A DNA stretch of 64,000 nt, from the NCBI RefSeq assembly GCF_000002875.2, contig NC_009418.2, forward strand, positions 356,130-420,129, given 5' to 3'. The position numbers were made by a program, and so were the translations under genes. This document shows, piece after piece, positions 21,356-31,400 of this stretch; the first letter of the stretch is position 1, and each line of letters starts with the position of its first letter. The notes beneath the pieces are model-generated. The model was given only the letters and a program-made list of their open reading frames with translations, was not told the origin of the DNA and made no database searches. The stretch is from Leishmania infantum JPCM5. Its lineage: Eukaryota > Euglenozoa > Kinetoplastea > Trypanosomatida > Trypanosomatidae.

Positions 21356-22987
21356 ATGCCAAAGGAACCGCAGCCCTCTCGCCCTTACGCCGCGCCGTTG
21401 TCGGTGCCGTACGCGAAGCCGTCGGGCTCGCTTGTCCCCACGGCGTCTTCGCCGACAGCAGCCACTGCCGTTGCACGGGCGGCGGCGGCGAACACCGCTG
21501 GTGGTGGTGCTGCACCGGCTGCCGGTGGTCATCGTCCAGCGCGACTCACCATCAACAACTTTTCCTCGTTTCGTGCGCGCGTCAAGAAGCTCCCGCCGGA
21601 TGCCAATGTCAAGGCAGCGCTGCACACGCAACTCTTCCAGTTCCCTGAGCGTGTCTGCTTCGGCTGTGTGAAGTGCCGACGCGACAATGTCGAGTCGGAC
21701 AGCGTGGCTATCGACTTGAAGAACCGCATCATGCTGTGCGCGGCCTGCTTCACCCGCATCATTCGGCCGCGCACGTACACGCCGAGCAGGGTGGTGCCCT
21801 TCCCATCACTGCTGTCGTGGCTCAACTATAAGCCTTCTCATGTAATGGAGATGCCCAATGACGTGCTGGAGCGACCCGCGGAGGCGGTGGCTCCGTCAGG
21901 CGAGCGCATGGCCGCTCCCATGCTAGCGGGTGGCGACAGGGCGACTAACCTGGGCAAGCTGCCAGCCATTGCCATGAGCATCGCGGCTGGTGGTCGCAGC
22001 CGCGGCGGTGATGCGGTGGGTGGACGGCGTGGAGGCCCAACGATAGACGAGGCACTCGCTCAGGGCAGCGCCGGCACCCCGGTTGGCACCCACCCTTGCC
22101 TGCGCCTGTGGGGCGTGTGCCAGCACGGCGAGACGTGTCTGTTCCGTAATGCGCCTGCTGATCTGTGCGTGGCGTACCTGATGGGGCTGTGCCGCGGACG
22201 TAGTAGCCCCATCGGTGGCGCCCCCGTAGGTGGTGGCGGAGGCGGCCGCCCCAGTGGGAATCGTAATAATAATCGGCATGGCCACGGCGGCCAACACCAG
22301 CAGCATCACAAACACCACCACCACAGCCAGGGGGGACGTAATGCTCGCCGTGATCGCGGCACAATCACCGCGGGCGGTGTCCAGACGTGCCGCCTTCTGC
22401 ACCAGGAGGTGTACGACCTCCCCGACGTTTCTGACCCGCCGCCGCGCGAGCGCTTCGAGGGTGACCTGGAGGACAAGGACGGTGCCTGGGCGGCGTGGGT
22501 GCGTCGGCGGCGCGACAGCCCAAACAGCGCGGAGTGGCAGCTGTGGCACAACGGCCCGCTGGAGCAGTTGTTTAGAGCATATGTTCCCGCGCGGAGGCGC
22601 CCTGTTCCTCGCCAGCCGAGGAAGAAGTTGAAGGTGGCGCCAGCCGCAGAAGCGTCGGCCGCCGTGGCCGAGTTGGTAGAAGAGGGAGAGAGGAATGTGG
22701 AAGACGAGGAGGGAGCTCAGACGGCTGAGGATGAGCTGACGACCCCGCTCGCTGACGAGGGGGATGTCATGGGTGATGATGAGGATGGTGAGGAAGAGGA
22801 TGAGGGCAACGCGGATGCCAACGACGATACCGTCAGCGAAGAGGCTGTCGGCAGGGAAGCCGAGGATGAGCCTGCGCCGGCGCCAGTCCCTGCACCAGCG
22901 ACAAAGCTGAACCTGATGGACATCATGTCGGCTCTCAAGGGCATCAGGAAAGACCCACAGGAGAAAGCGGATGATGAGGAGGAGTAG
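21356..22987 (+). CDS. Zinc-binding protein with a Cys-rich ribbon and a degenerate CCCH finger
   Basis: A 543-residue protein, probably RNA- or protein-binding. After an Ala/Pro-rich head, residues 101-131 hold C101-x2-C104-x2-C107 and C128-x2-C131, a likely zinc ribbon. Residues 248-265 read C-x6-C-x5-C-x3-N, the spacing of a CCCH finger with the final His replaced by Asn265. C271-x7-C279 begins what may be a second, incomplete finger. A Gly/Asn/His-rich tract including HHKHHHH follows. Then comes a well-conserved-looking block with WAAWVRRRRDSPNSAEWQLWH, and a long acidic tail rich in Glu, Asp and Ala. CCCH proteins are major post-transcriptional regulators in trypanosomatids, but I cannot match this to a named one. 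The ATG at 21356 follows GTGCAG at about 21344; an in-frame ATG at 21305 is the alternative start. Confidence 0.75.
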   Translation: MPKEPQPSRPYAAPLSVPYAKPSGSLVPTASSPTAATAVARAAAANTAGGGAAPAAGGHRPARLTINNFSSFRARVKKLPPDANVKAALHTQLFQFPERVCFGCVKCRRDNVESDSVAIDLKNRIMLCAACFTRIIRPRTYTPSRVVPFPSLLSWLNYKPSHVMEMPNDVLERPAEAVAPSGERMAAPMLAGGDRATNLGKLPAIAMSIAAGGRSRGGDAVGGRRGGPTIDEALAQGSAGTPVGTHPCLRLWGVCQHGETCLFRNAPADLCVAYLMGLCRGRSSPIGGAPVGGGGGGRPSGNRNNNRHGHGGQHQQHHKHHHHSQGGRNARRDRGTITAGGVQTCRLLHQEVYDLPDVSDPPPRERFEGDLEDKDGAWAAWVRRRRDSPNSAEWQLWHNGPLEQLFRAYVPARRRPVPRQPRKKLKVAPAAEASAAVAELVEEGERNVEDEEGAQTAEDELTTPLADEGDVMGDDEDGEEEDEGNADANDDTVSEEAVGREAEDEPAPAPVPAPATKLNLMDIMSALKGIRKDPQEKADDEEE

Positions 22988-24024
22988 CCCCATCTGCGAA
23001 GGCTTTCCCTTCTTGCTGCTGCTCCTTTTGTTGATAGTGCCGTCACGAACGGCGACGTTGCACGCTGTTCTTCCTCTCTCTTTGTACGGCTCTGTGTTGT
23101 TCGCTGGCTATCTTGTCGTGGATCACCTTTTTTTTTGTTCTGGTTCTGTCTGCCGTTGATCTCTGCGGCTACGGTGAACGGATCTGCGGTGTTTGTGTGG
23201 GCATGTGCGTGCGTTTTCATGGCCCTGCTCCTCTTTCCCTCCCTATCTCTGCGTGAAGGTGTTTCCGTGTGGGCTGGCAGCCGTTTTTTGCGTTGTGGTG
23301 ACGCCGACAAGAAAAAACAAGCTTCGAGTTTTTTTTTTGCGGTTCTTGTCTGGCGGTTTACTTGCACATCCTGGCCTAACACATGCAGGCATCCGAGTAT
23401 GTGCAAGTCCAAGCATCCCCTGGAGGCAGACTCACACCGCACACGCCACGCGCACACAGAGAGAAGGCAAAAACACAGTAAAAACAAGAGGCTCACGAAG
23501 CGAGGGGCCCACGAATGGCTTGCACCTGTCGGCAAGGTGCATGTCTCGGATGCGTAGACGCTCGCTCTTGTCAGTGGCTGATCTGCGCAGCGCCGGCTTT
23601 GGCGCTGCCGTTTCGTTTCTCTCGCTTTCTCGCAGAATCCCGACAACGGGATGTGGCTTTCGGCGCAACAGCATCCACCCAAGCTGCAGCAAGTTTGGCA
23701 GCACAGGTAGCGGTGAGGCTTGCTGCTCGGCGTATATGGCCACCGCCTATTGCTCATGAGATGCAATACGTGCTCTGCTTCTCCCAAGCAAGCTGACAGG
23801 CGGACAAAGTACGATCTGCTCCAGGGCACCGTCTATCTCGCTCTCGCCACCTTCTCGCGCTTCGAACCACCTTCTTGCTCGCCTTATTCTCTGCACGTGA
23901 CACCTCCTCGGCTCTGGCTATGCTTCTCCCTTCTTGGCTTGTGTGCTCGTGTGTGCTGATGATGATTCGGAGCGAGCGCACAAGAAACGGGGCAGGCAAA
24001 GTACGAACGTGCGAGGCAGGCAAG
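22988..24024. other. Spacer and 5' UTR before the PPR-like gene
   Basis: About 1 kb without a separate gene. T runs occur near 23130 and 23325. The downstream frame is open from 23875, but the first AG after the pyrimidine-rich stretch lies near 23973, so the part before 24025 is treated as 5' UTR. Confidence 0.55.
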
Positions 24025-27000
24025 ATGAGCCCGAACGGGTGTCACACACCCGGAGGCACTTGTTTGCTGTTCACACCCCTGCAAGGGTGGGGAAGACGAG
24101 CCGCGTGCCGGCTGGCGCAGTCGAGCGCAGGGCCCGCAACGGCCACCATATGCCGGTATAACGCAGCTTTTCACCACATTCCACACGACCGTCCCAGCGC
24201 CGGTGATTCTGGTCATGTCAGCTGGCGCTCGGCGCAAGCATCTCGAAATTTTATCAGATGCGCCGGGCCGCTGGATACCGCCACTGTCGCTGGCGCGGCA
24301 TTTCATCCTTCGCGGCTGCTGCGCATTCCTATGATGCCGCCACTTGTGCGCATCGCGGACGCGGAGCCTACGTCGAGCCGTTCCTCTTGTGCCGCCTCGT
24401 ATGGAGCTCGAGAAGACGTTGACGACGGTGCCAAGGCCGTCATCAGCGGTACCGTTTCACCTGCTCTAGCTCGGGAGCTTTCTCTTCTCTCGAGCGATGA
24501 CCTAATCCAGCGCATACACCGATTCAGTCGCTCCAACTTTGTTGCTGCGCAGCGGCCGCTGCTCTACGCGCATCTTAAGGAGTTCATGAAGCCTCAGCGT
24601 TTGGCGTACGCGTCTACCAAGACGGTTCAAGACCACCTTCAAGTCGCGAACGCAGCTGACATGCATGAGACATGCATCGAGCTCTACCACGCCGCCCGAG
24701 AGCACATGCCCGCCGCAGCGCTCATGCTACGGACTCCCTGTGCTCCTCTAACTAATGGTTCTGTCACCGGGGCCGGGCAGCCGGATGCCCGCGGGCACGT
24801 CGGCCTTTCTACAGCGAGCGGCAGCGGCACCAATTTGGCCGCCGATGCTGCGGTGCTTGTAAGCGCGTTCGTGGTGGATAGCGCGTACGCCACACAGCGC
24901 ACCTTGGAGCTCACACGACTGGCCTCCTACTGCGTCACGCAATTGCTGGCGCCTCTGCATGCAGAAGGGCATGACGCCGCCACAGGAGATGCAAGCCCCG
25001 CGGCCGCGAAGGTTTTGCGGTCGTTGGCGGTTCGCACGCCGCGCGAGGTGGCGACAGAGCTGTCGCTGGTGCGTTGCTTGTGGCGCGCATTATGCTTGGC
25101 AGAGTACTACAAGTGCGCCGAGGCGACCAGTACGCAGGCGGTGAAAGGGTGCAAGGAGCAGGCGCTTGCCGACGCTCTGGCGATTCTGGATGCGTGCCGG
25201 CAGGTGGCTTCCGTGCGGAGGGAGGCAGCCGTGGCGGTGCTGGCTGCAGCGGCGAACGGGCAGCCTTCTTGGCACGAGCACTCATCCTCTTCAACGACAA
25301 CACCGGCGCTATCGGAGAGGCAGTCCTCGGAGTTGCTGGCCGAGGCACTGAACTTTGTTCGCTACGCCTCCCTCGACGATGATGGCGAGTTCGCCTTCTA
25401 CCAGTTCTGCAAGGAGGAGAGGATTCTGTGGTCACCACAGCCACTGTCGTGGAGTGTGCGACGTGAAACAAGTGATGCCGCGTCGTCGCTGTCCTCTGCA
25501 GCCGGGGCTGGCGGCGCGAACCTGCTCGCGTACAGCGAGGACGAGGTGCAGGTGTTCTACGCCGCGCTCATCGATACGTGTGCCGCAGGGCGGCTTGTCC
25601 CCGAAGCGCTGCTCTACTTCACCGAGGCGAGACGCCTTCTTGGTTGTCCACCACTCGCGGACGGCGAGGACATAGGTGCGGAGACGGTGTTGCTGCTCGG
25701 GACAGAGGACGGAAGGGGGCCTCGAGTCAGTAGCGTGGCGGCAGCCACCACTTTCAAGACGTCACCGGAAGCAGTCGATGCTGTGCCGCGTGCACTGCCA
25801 CCGGCAACATCTGCCGCCTCTGCCGCAAGCAGCGATCTGGGTATGTCTGCTCCTCTTTCTCCACCGAGTCACCCAGTAACCGTTTCTTCCGGTGTTCATG
25901 GTGGCAAGGTCGGCTTCAGCACCGCCACGGCTGGCTTTGCCTTGACGGAGCTTCTCCTTCACCGACTCCTTTCTATGCTGCAGGCGGCCAAGGAAAACCA
26001 CCACGTAGTGCGCCTCGCGCGAGCGCTCATCGCAGCAGGGGCCGTCTCGCAGATAAAGGCGCACATGTGGACGGTGCTTCTCATCTCCGCTGGTGCCGTG
26101 CGGGCGGCGGACGTGGTGCTCGCGGTGTACAGCTACGCCTTGGAGCGACTGGCCAGTCCTACAGGCAGTGACGGCAGTAGCGGCAGGGGCTACACGACTG
26201 CTGAGGTGTGCACACTGGAGTACCTCTTGCAAACCTCACTCAACGCGCTCTCCAAGTGCCAGCTACCACGCTACGAGCAAGACTACCTCCAGCCCGCGCG
26301 CGACACGCAGGTGCTGCATTGCACCGACGAGTTCTATTACAGCTGCCTCCTGCAAGAGGCTCACAACTCCATGTGTCCGGCGCAGCGGGCGGCCGAGGTG
26401 CTGGCGAGGATGGAGGAGGCAAAGGTACCCATGACAACGCCGATCGTCTCACGGCTGCTGAAGCTGTACCTGCGAGTGGAGGCGCCAGAGTTCATCACGG
26501 TGTACCGCCACGCCGTCGACGACCTGGGCCTGCCGCTGCGCTCTGTGTGGGCCGACCAGCTCCTGCTTTGGGCCGACCGACGCCGCTACTTTCTCTCTGC
26601 CGATGACCGTGAGTACATTGTGCAGCAGCTGCTGCGCTCGAGGCGGGTGTCGACGGTGGCTGACCTCCAGCCCCTGCTCGGTGGCCTCCGCACGCACTTC
26701 GCCCTTCTCTATTATGATCACACGCACGCCGCGCGCGAGCAGTTCCTCAGAGACGGATCAGTGCCAGTGGAGCAGCCAACTGTGACGGACTCCCGCGCGC
26801 ATTTTCTGATGACACGGCCGATGAGCGTGCAGCGGGGCATCATGGCGCGTGCGGGGACGTCGTGGGTGTGTAATGGCGCAGGTGGCGAGGAGCTGGTCGA
26901 GGAGGAAACGAAGCGACACGGGATCTTGCCTCGCATGCTGGGCGATGCGCCCCGCCGCACTCTGCATGCCGGCATCGCGGAGCTGTCGGAGACGCCACTG

Positions 27001-27126
27001 CTGTTTCCTATCTCCGATGGCACTGCTGGCGCGGGCGACTCGGAACGGCTGCACGACAGGGCACTTCGAGTGTATTTGGCCGATGTCTTGGACGGACTGC
27101 AGCGCTCTTCCAACTGGGTGATATAA
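24025..27126 (+). CDS. Large PPR-like, probably mitochondrial RNA-binding protein
   Basis: A 1,033-residue protein. The first 55 residues are rich in Arg, Ala, Ser and Thr with almost no acidic residues, as in a mitochondrial targeting sequence. Helical-hairpin units with pentatricopeptide-repeat character are seen at about 507-541 (FYAALIDTCAAGRLVPEALL), 679-715 (MWTVLLISAGAVRAADVVLA) and 768-803 (FYYSCLLQEAHNSM, then a LARMEEAKVPMTTPIV-type second helix). Long Ala/Ser/Thr-rich inserts separate these units. PPR proteins are abundant in kinetoplastids and act in mitochondrial RNA processing, stabilisation or in the mitoribosome. The exact role cannot be told here. The start at 24025 is chosen because it opens the presequence and follows candidate acceptors; an ATG at 24330 is the main alternative. 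Its 3' flank carries a SIDER2 copy. Confidence 0.7.
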   Translation: MSPNGCHTPGGTCLLFTPLQGWGRRAACRLAQSSAGPATATICRYNAAFHHIPHDRPSAGDSGHVSWRSAQASRNFIRCAGPLDTATVAGAAFHPSRLLRIPMMPPLVRIADAEPTSSRSSCAASYGAREDVDDGAKAVISGTVSPALARELSLLSSDDLIQRIHRFSRSNFVAAQRPLLYAHLKEFMKPQRLAYASTKTVQDHLQVANAADMHETCIELYHAAREHMPAAALMLRTPCAPLTNGSVTGAGQPDARGHVGLSTASGSGTNLAADAAVLVSAFVVDSAYATQRTLELTRLASYCVTQLLAPLHAEGHDAATGDASPAAAKVLRSLAVRTPREVATELSLVRCLWRALCLAEYYKCAEATSTQAVKGCKEQALADALAILDACRQVASVRREAAVAVLAAAANGQPSWHEHSSSSTTTPALSERQSSELLAEALNFVRYASLDDDGEFAFYQFCKEERILWSPQPLSWSVRRETSDAASSLSSAAGAGGANLLAYSEDEVQVFYAALIDTCAAGRLVPEALLYFTEARRLLGCPPLADGEDIGAETVLLLGTEDGRGPRVSSVAAATTFKTSPEAVDAVPRALPPATSAASAASSDLGMSAPLSPPSHPVTVSSGVHGGKVGFSTATAGFALTELLLHRLLSMLQAAKENHHVVRLARALIAAGAVSQIKAHMWTVLLISAGAVRAADVVLAVYSYALERLASPTGSDGSSGRGYTTAEVCTLEYLLQTSLNALSKCQLPRYEQDYLQPARDTQVLHCTDEFYYSCLLQEAHNSMCPAQRAAEVLARMEEAKVPMTTPIVSRLLKLYLRVEAPEFITVYRHAVDDLGLPLRSVWADQLLLWADRRRYFLSADDREYIVQQLLRSRRVSTVADLQPLLGGLRTHFALLYYDHTHAAREQFLRDGSVPVEQPTVTDSRAHFLMTRPMSVQRGIMARAGTSWVCNGAGGEELVEEETKRHGILPRMLGDAPRRTLHAGIAELSETPLLFPISDGTAGAGDSERLHDRALRVYLADVLDGLQRSSNWVI

Positions 27127-27709
27127 CGGCCAGCCGGGAGTCGAGCCGTGCAGCGCAGAAAACGAAAAACGGTGGCTGCTGCCGCCGTGGTGAGTGCATG
27201 TGTGTTGGACCGTCAATATACATATATATATATATTTGCAAGCCGTCTTGTGGCTTGTGCGCGTTGGATGTCGCGTTGGACATCATCACCTCCGTTTCTT
27301 TTCCTCTTTTGTTTTGACTTACAGCGACCCTATGCTTTCATCCCACCACCAAACTGGCGGAGTGCACTTCATTGCGACACAATGTCTTGTCTTGAAGCGC
27401 TACCCCCCCCCCTCCCCCCGCCACACACACACACACACGTGTCTCTTGCACTGAAAGCCACGCCCCTGCTCGGAGCGAACAGGCAAGGGCAGCAGAAACC
27501 ATGAGGCCTAACTCTCTCCCTGTGTGCCTGTGCGAGTGTGGCGGAGCACACAACTGCAGCGCTTTGCGCAAAATGATGATTTGCTGCGCGTGTGCCTTGA
27601 CTGCAGGCCGCGATGAATAAAACATCGGCCAACGCTTCCTTGCGAGCAGTCTCTGGTGTGCGCCCCACGTTTTGCGTACACCACTTGCTCCCCTCCTTTT
27701 ATGAGCCAC
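27127..27709. other. 3' flank of the PPR-like gene
   Basis: About 580 bases with an AT run at about 27216-27236, a C-rich and CA-rich patch at 27403-27438, and no gene. It leads directly into a SIDER2 copy. Confidence 0.6.
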
Positions 27710-28305
27710 TGATGACGGGTCACACCTCTCAGGGCGTGGTGGTGTCACAGGGCCCAGTACATCCCCTCCCACTCTCTCTGTGTGTGCGTGGAGAAGCCGG
27801 GCAGCCCCCCTCCCCTCCTGTGCTTGCGAAATGCCGAGCGGCTTCTGGCGGTGACAGGGTCTGGTGACTGCGACGTGGGGAGGTCAGAGCGATGCATTGC
27901 TACTGATGTCGGCAGTGAGGTCGTGGGCGGCGTTGCGTCGGAGCGACCCGCGCCGCTGAACGCGTCGGCGCCATCGACATGATGGGCGAAGTGCCAGCGT
28001 GACTGGAAGGCGTCGCAGCCGGCCCTCACACTGCCCGCTGGTGTGTGTGGCGGGGGGCCTGGGGCACCGCACGAGGGGGTGCGCGAGGTGGTGGCGTGCG
28101 TGATGGGTGCGGCTGTGAGGCGACCTGCGAGGCCGGGGCGGTGCTGAGGTGACTGCGTGTGTGCGCATTGCTGTGAGGCATGCGTCTCTGGCTGCATTGC
28201 ACCACGCGGGGTGCGCCTGTGGCAGGGCCGGGGAGGGCTGGAGTGGGGCTTGACTCCTGTTGTATGGCCGGGAGGATGGGCTCACGTTGAAGCAAGAGAA
28301 AAAAG
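27710..28305 (+). mobile_element. SIDER2-type retroposon, copy 2
   Basis: About 596 bases, almost identical to copy 1; roughly three substitutions were seen over the shared body. It ends GAAGCAAGAGAAAAAAG, an A-rich tail shared exactly with copy 3. It lies in the sense orientation between the PPR-like gene and RPB6, so probably in the PPR-like 3' UTR. Confidence 0.82.
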
Positions 28306-28420
28306 ACTTTGTTTTGCGTGCTTCGACCTCTGCTGTCGAGGCCGCCTGGCCGACTGACATCCTACCGCGCTGATCGCTTCCATTCTCTGTTGAGTGTATC
28401 TGTTTGCTTTGTCGATCGCG

Positions 28421-28442
28421 TCTCTCTCCCTCTCTCTGAAAG
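28421..28442 (+). promoter_or_regulatory. Candidate spliced-leader acceptor of RPB6
   Basis: TCTCTCTCCCTCTCTCTG is followed by AG at 28441-28442, 126 bases before the RPB6 ATG. A later AG in CTGCAG near 28552 would give a much shorter 5' UTR. Confidence 0.45.
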
Positions 28443-28567
28443 TCTCCGCGGAAGCAGCGGCAGTAGTGAAGCAGCCCAAGCCCAGGCTAGGGTGGCGTAG
28501 AACACTCCTATCTGCGCTCCCTAACAGTCACACTAATTCTCACGGCTGCAGACTTGTGGGCGGCATC

Positions 28568-29047
28568 ATGTCAGACCACGAAGACGAAGACGATCTCCTC
28601 AGCCTCAATCTAGGAGGCGACCGTGATGAGGGCGACAGCGGCAGTGACATTCGACACAGCGGCGCTGATGAGGAGGACGAGGAAGGAGGCGAGCAGCTGC
28701 CCGAGGACGTTGCTGCCAATATCATCTTGTCTGGAAATGCGCAGGCCGCAAAGGGTGCACGGGCCCGCGGCATCAACGAGCGCGTGACGAGTGCTGTCAT
28801 GACCAAGTATGAGCGGGCACGCGTGCTGGGTACGCGCGCGCTGCAGATAAGCATGAACGCCCCTGTCGCTGTGGCGCTCGAGGGGGAAACCGATCCGCTC
28901 ACGATTGCCGTAAAGGAGCTGCGTGAGCGCCGCACGCCTCTTATCATTCGTCGCGTGTTGCCGGACAACACGTACGAGGACTGGAGCGTCAGCGAGCTGC
29001 TCGTCGACTTTGATCGCCCGGCGGATGAGCGCTACACGAACATCTAA
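28568..29047 (+). CDS. RPB6: RNA polymerase subunit RPB6 (ABC23)
   Basis: A 159-residue protein matching the small subunit shared by nuclear RNA polymerases I, II and III. The first 55 residues are strongly acidic, as in other eukaryotic RPB6. The conserved C-terminal half contains [16 protein letters not shown], then [19 protein letters not shown], and finally [18 protein letters not shown], the family signature. Trypanosomatids are known to carry more than one RPB6 paralogue, one of them linked to specific polymerases. Which paralogue this is cannot be decided here. The ATG at 28568 starts the acidic head; upstream in-frame sequence is low-complexity spacer. Confidence 0.93.
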   Translation: MSDHEDEDDLLSLNLGGDRDEGDSGSDIRHSGADEEDEEGGEQLPEDVAANIILSGNAQAAKGARARGINERVTSAVMTKYERARVLGTRALQISMNAPVAVALEGETDPLTIAVKELRERRTPLIIRRVLPDNTYEDWSVSELLVDFDRPADERYTNI

Positions 29048-30499
29048 GGTGGATGGCGTCTGTGTGTGTGTGTGTGTGTGTGTGCGTGCGGGCGTGCATT
29101 TGCTTTTGAGCTCTGAATAAAGGGTTTCTGAGATGGGGAGTTCGAGTCGGGATGTCCGCTTTCTGTCGGCTGTGGCGACTGTACTGCTCCCTTGTGGCTG
29201 TGGATGCCTTTTTTGACACGGCCTTCCCTCACAAAAGGGAGGGTGCTGTGTGCCGGCGCGGAGTGTCTTCGCGTGTAGTCGTGCCTCCGCGTCTTGGCTG
29301 TGCCAGTTGCGACGGAGCGGATGCGGGAGAAATGAGGGTGACACAGAAACCCCAAAAACAAAAGCGCCGAGCGTACGCGTGTAAAGTGGCACTAGCGAGC
29401 AAAAAGGGAAAGGCGCAGACAATGCATGCACACAGCGCAGCATAGGAAAAAAGAACAACGAAAACAAACGACGGACGCCACTTTGGATGAGGTGGCGAGA
29501 GCTGTGGGGCTTTCCACGCAAAGTATGCTCTCTCTCTCTCTTGCTGTCAGTGGCTTGCCGCGGATTACATTCCCACAGTAGTCGAAACCAGGCATTGCGG
29601 CGTCTTGCCGCTGTAGAAGCTGTCCCTGCTTTCAGCTTCTTGCATGTGCTCTTCACAGCTCACGCCGCGGCTGCTTGCGTCATTTGCCTGGTCGCAGCAC
29701 AGCAAGACGCAGCAGTGGTGGTGGCATCGTTCAGCTTGCATGCTGAGCGGCTAGGCATGAAGCTTCTGCTGTGCCGTGTTGCACCTTGCAAATACATCGC
29801 TACTTCTGCATCGAGAGGGAGGGGGAAGATACTTGTTTTGGGGTCACTGGGTCGCCGCATCAACGCATTTGGAAACTGCTTCAGGTCCTGACTGGTCCCT
29901 CTCCCCTTTTTTATTCTGCTGGATCCTATTCACGCCATCATCGTGTAACAGCGCAAAGCACATGCAATTCGCACACGTGCACACGTGCACACACACACAC
30001 GCACACACCCATACGCGCACGCATGCCACCACAGCGAATAGGTGCACGCGATGCTTGACTGCGGCCCTGTCTATGTGTGTCCAAGTATCCCACTCCATGT
30101 ATACTGCATAGAAAAGGCGGAGAGAACAACCCCACCAAAAAAAAGAAAACAAGGCACGAGGCTCACGTCTCTTCCCCGCGCTCCACACCAAGAAAGATGG
30201 CTGTGCTGGTGGTGGGCGAACACAGCGAGAGGCGAAGAAGGAAAAGGCGGAGCTGAGAGCTGACGGAAAGCGAGCAGGGACCTGAGAACGTTTGCTTTCT
30301 AGTCTCGAAGGACCCAGCTCTGCGAGGTGGTGCCGCCTGTGACGTGCTGGGCCACGGCACAGCTCGTTTCGTCGGCCACCTCTTGACCTCTCTCTCTCTC
30401 TCGCCGTACTCAAAGTGTGTGCGTGCGTTCGACGTCACGTCAGTGACAGTGTTCCCCCTTCCACGCACCTACCGTGTCGTGCTCGAGCCGTGCACCAGG
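29048..30499. other. RPB6 3' flank and spacer
   Basis: About 1.45 kb without a gene. A (TG)12 run at 29061-29084 starts 14 bases after the stop codon, inside the 3' UTR. CA-rich sequence occurs at 29980-30010 and pyrimidine tracts near 30390. Confidence 0.6.
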
Positions 30500-31400
30500 A
30501 GTGTTGTATCAGCATCATACATCGCTCCTATTCAGCGGAAACTTTCCGAACCGCTGTCCGCAGCCGAAGCGCTCAACCGCTTGGCCGAGAAGCCCCCTCC
30601 TCAAGCTCTCTGGGCTCATGGCTCGGCGGCGTTCTAGCGGGTTGTGGCGGACGGGCGCGCTTCTGACCTCTGAGAGTTTTCGATCCTTTTTGAAGGCCAA
30701 CGCTATCACAGTGAGCAGCTCCGTGCTCATAGAAGAGTCGCCTTGCACTGCCGGCTCTTCTCCCTCCTCCTGCGACTGGAGCTCACCAGTTTACAGGCGA
30801 TCAAGCGACTGCCTCGCCCCGACTGCGTCCCGGAACGACTCTTGTGACTGTTGCGTCTTGCACGTGCGGCAAGTGCGCCGCGGTCACAAACTGCAGGTAG
30901 CACAGCTGCTAAAAGAAATGGTGCTCCTGGAAGCGATGAAAACAATAGTGATGTGCATGGCGAGTTTCGAGTTTCTCTCACATGACACGCTCATTATCCC
31001 TGCAGTGGCCGCAGCACCACCCGCTTCTTTAGTCGAGGACGGCATGGAATCGTGGATGCATCTCGCCTCGGAACTGGTAGCTGGGCTGTGGCACGGCAGT
31101 CCGAGAACGTGCGACAGCTGTGCTGGTGCACTGCTCTCTCCTTGTCTTTCCCTGCACCCGCCCACCTGTGCGAGCTCAGCGTCTTTTTTGCACAACTGCG
31201 CAGACTCGAGAAAATTGGACGAGCTCACCGAGCTGACGACGACGTCGTCGTCACTCTCCACGCGATACCTCCTTCTGTGGTCGCCTGGGAAGTGTGCATG
31301 GGTGCTGGAGGTCCGCCTCGCATGACCATCAAAGCCCGCGCCACCTGCTGGTGGCAATGCCTCCTAGCCAGCAGACGTCTTTGAAGTGGCCTTAGGAGTG
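30500..31400 (+). mobile_element. Possible second DIRE remnant, RNase H-like region
   Basis: Protein-like segments appear in all three forward frames in succession, as in a decayed coding sequence. One frame gives an Ala/Pro-rich run ending ALWAHGSA near 30590-30630. That resembles the W-x-DGSA start of retrotransposon RNase H with Asp changed to His, and the next frame continues with a Gly-rich strand (AGCGGRA). Around 30745-30810 a third frame reads LLLRLELTSLQAIKRL, like the YRAEL...AI helix of RNase H. Together this suggests a frameshifted ingi/L1Tc-type remnant. The resemblance is weak and partly subjective. The alternative is plain spacer. Confidence 0.33.

Noticed and set aside
30474..31325. 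283-codon forward frame considered as a gene
   Set aside because: Ser/Cys-rich composition, and protein-like pieces switch frame along it, which fits a decayed element better than a live gene.
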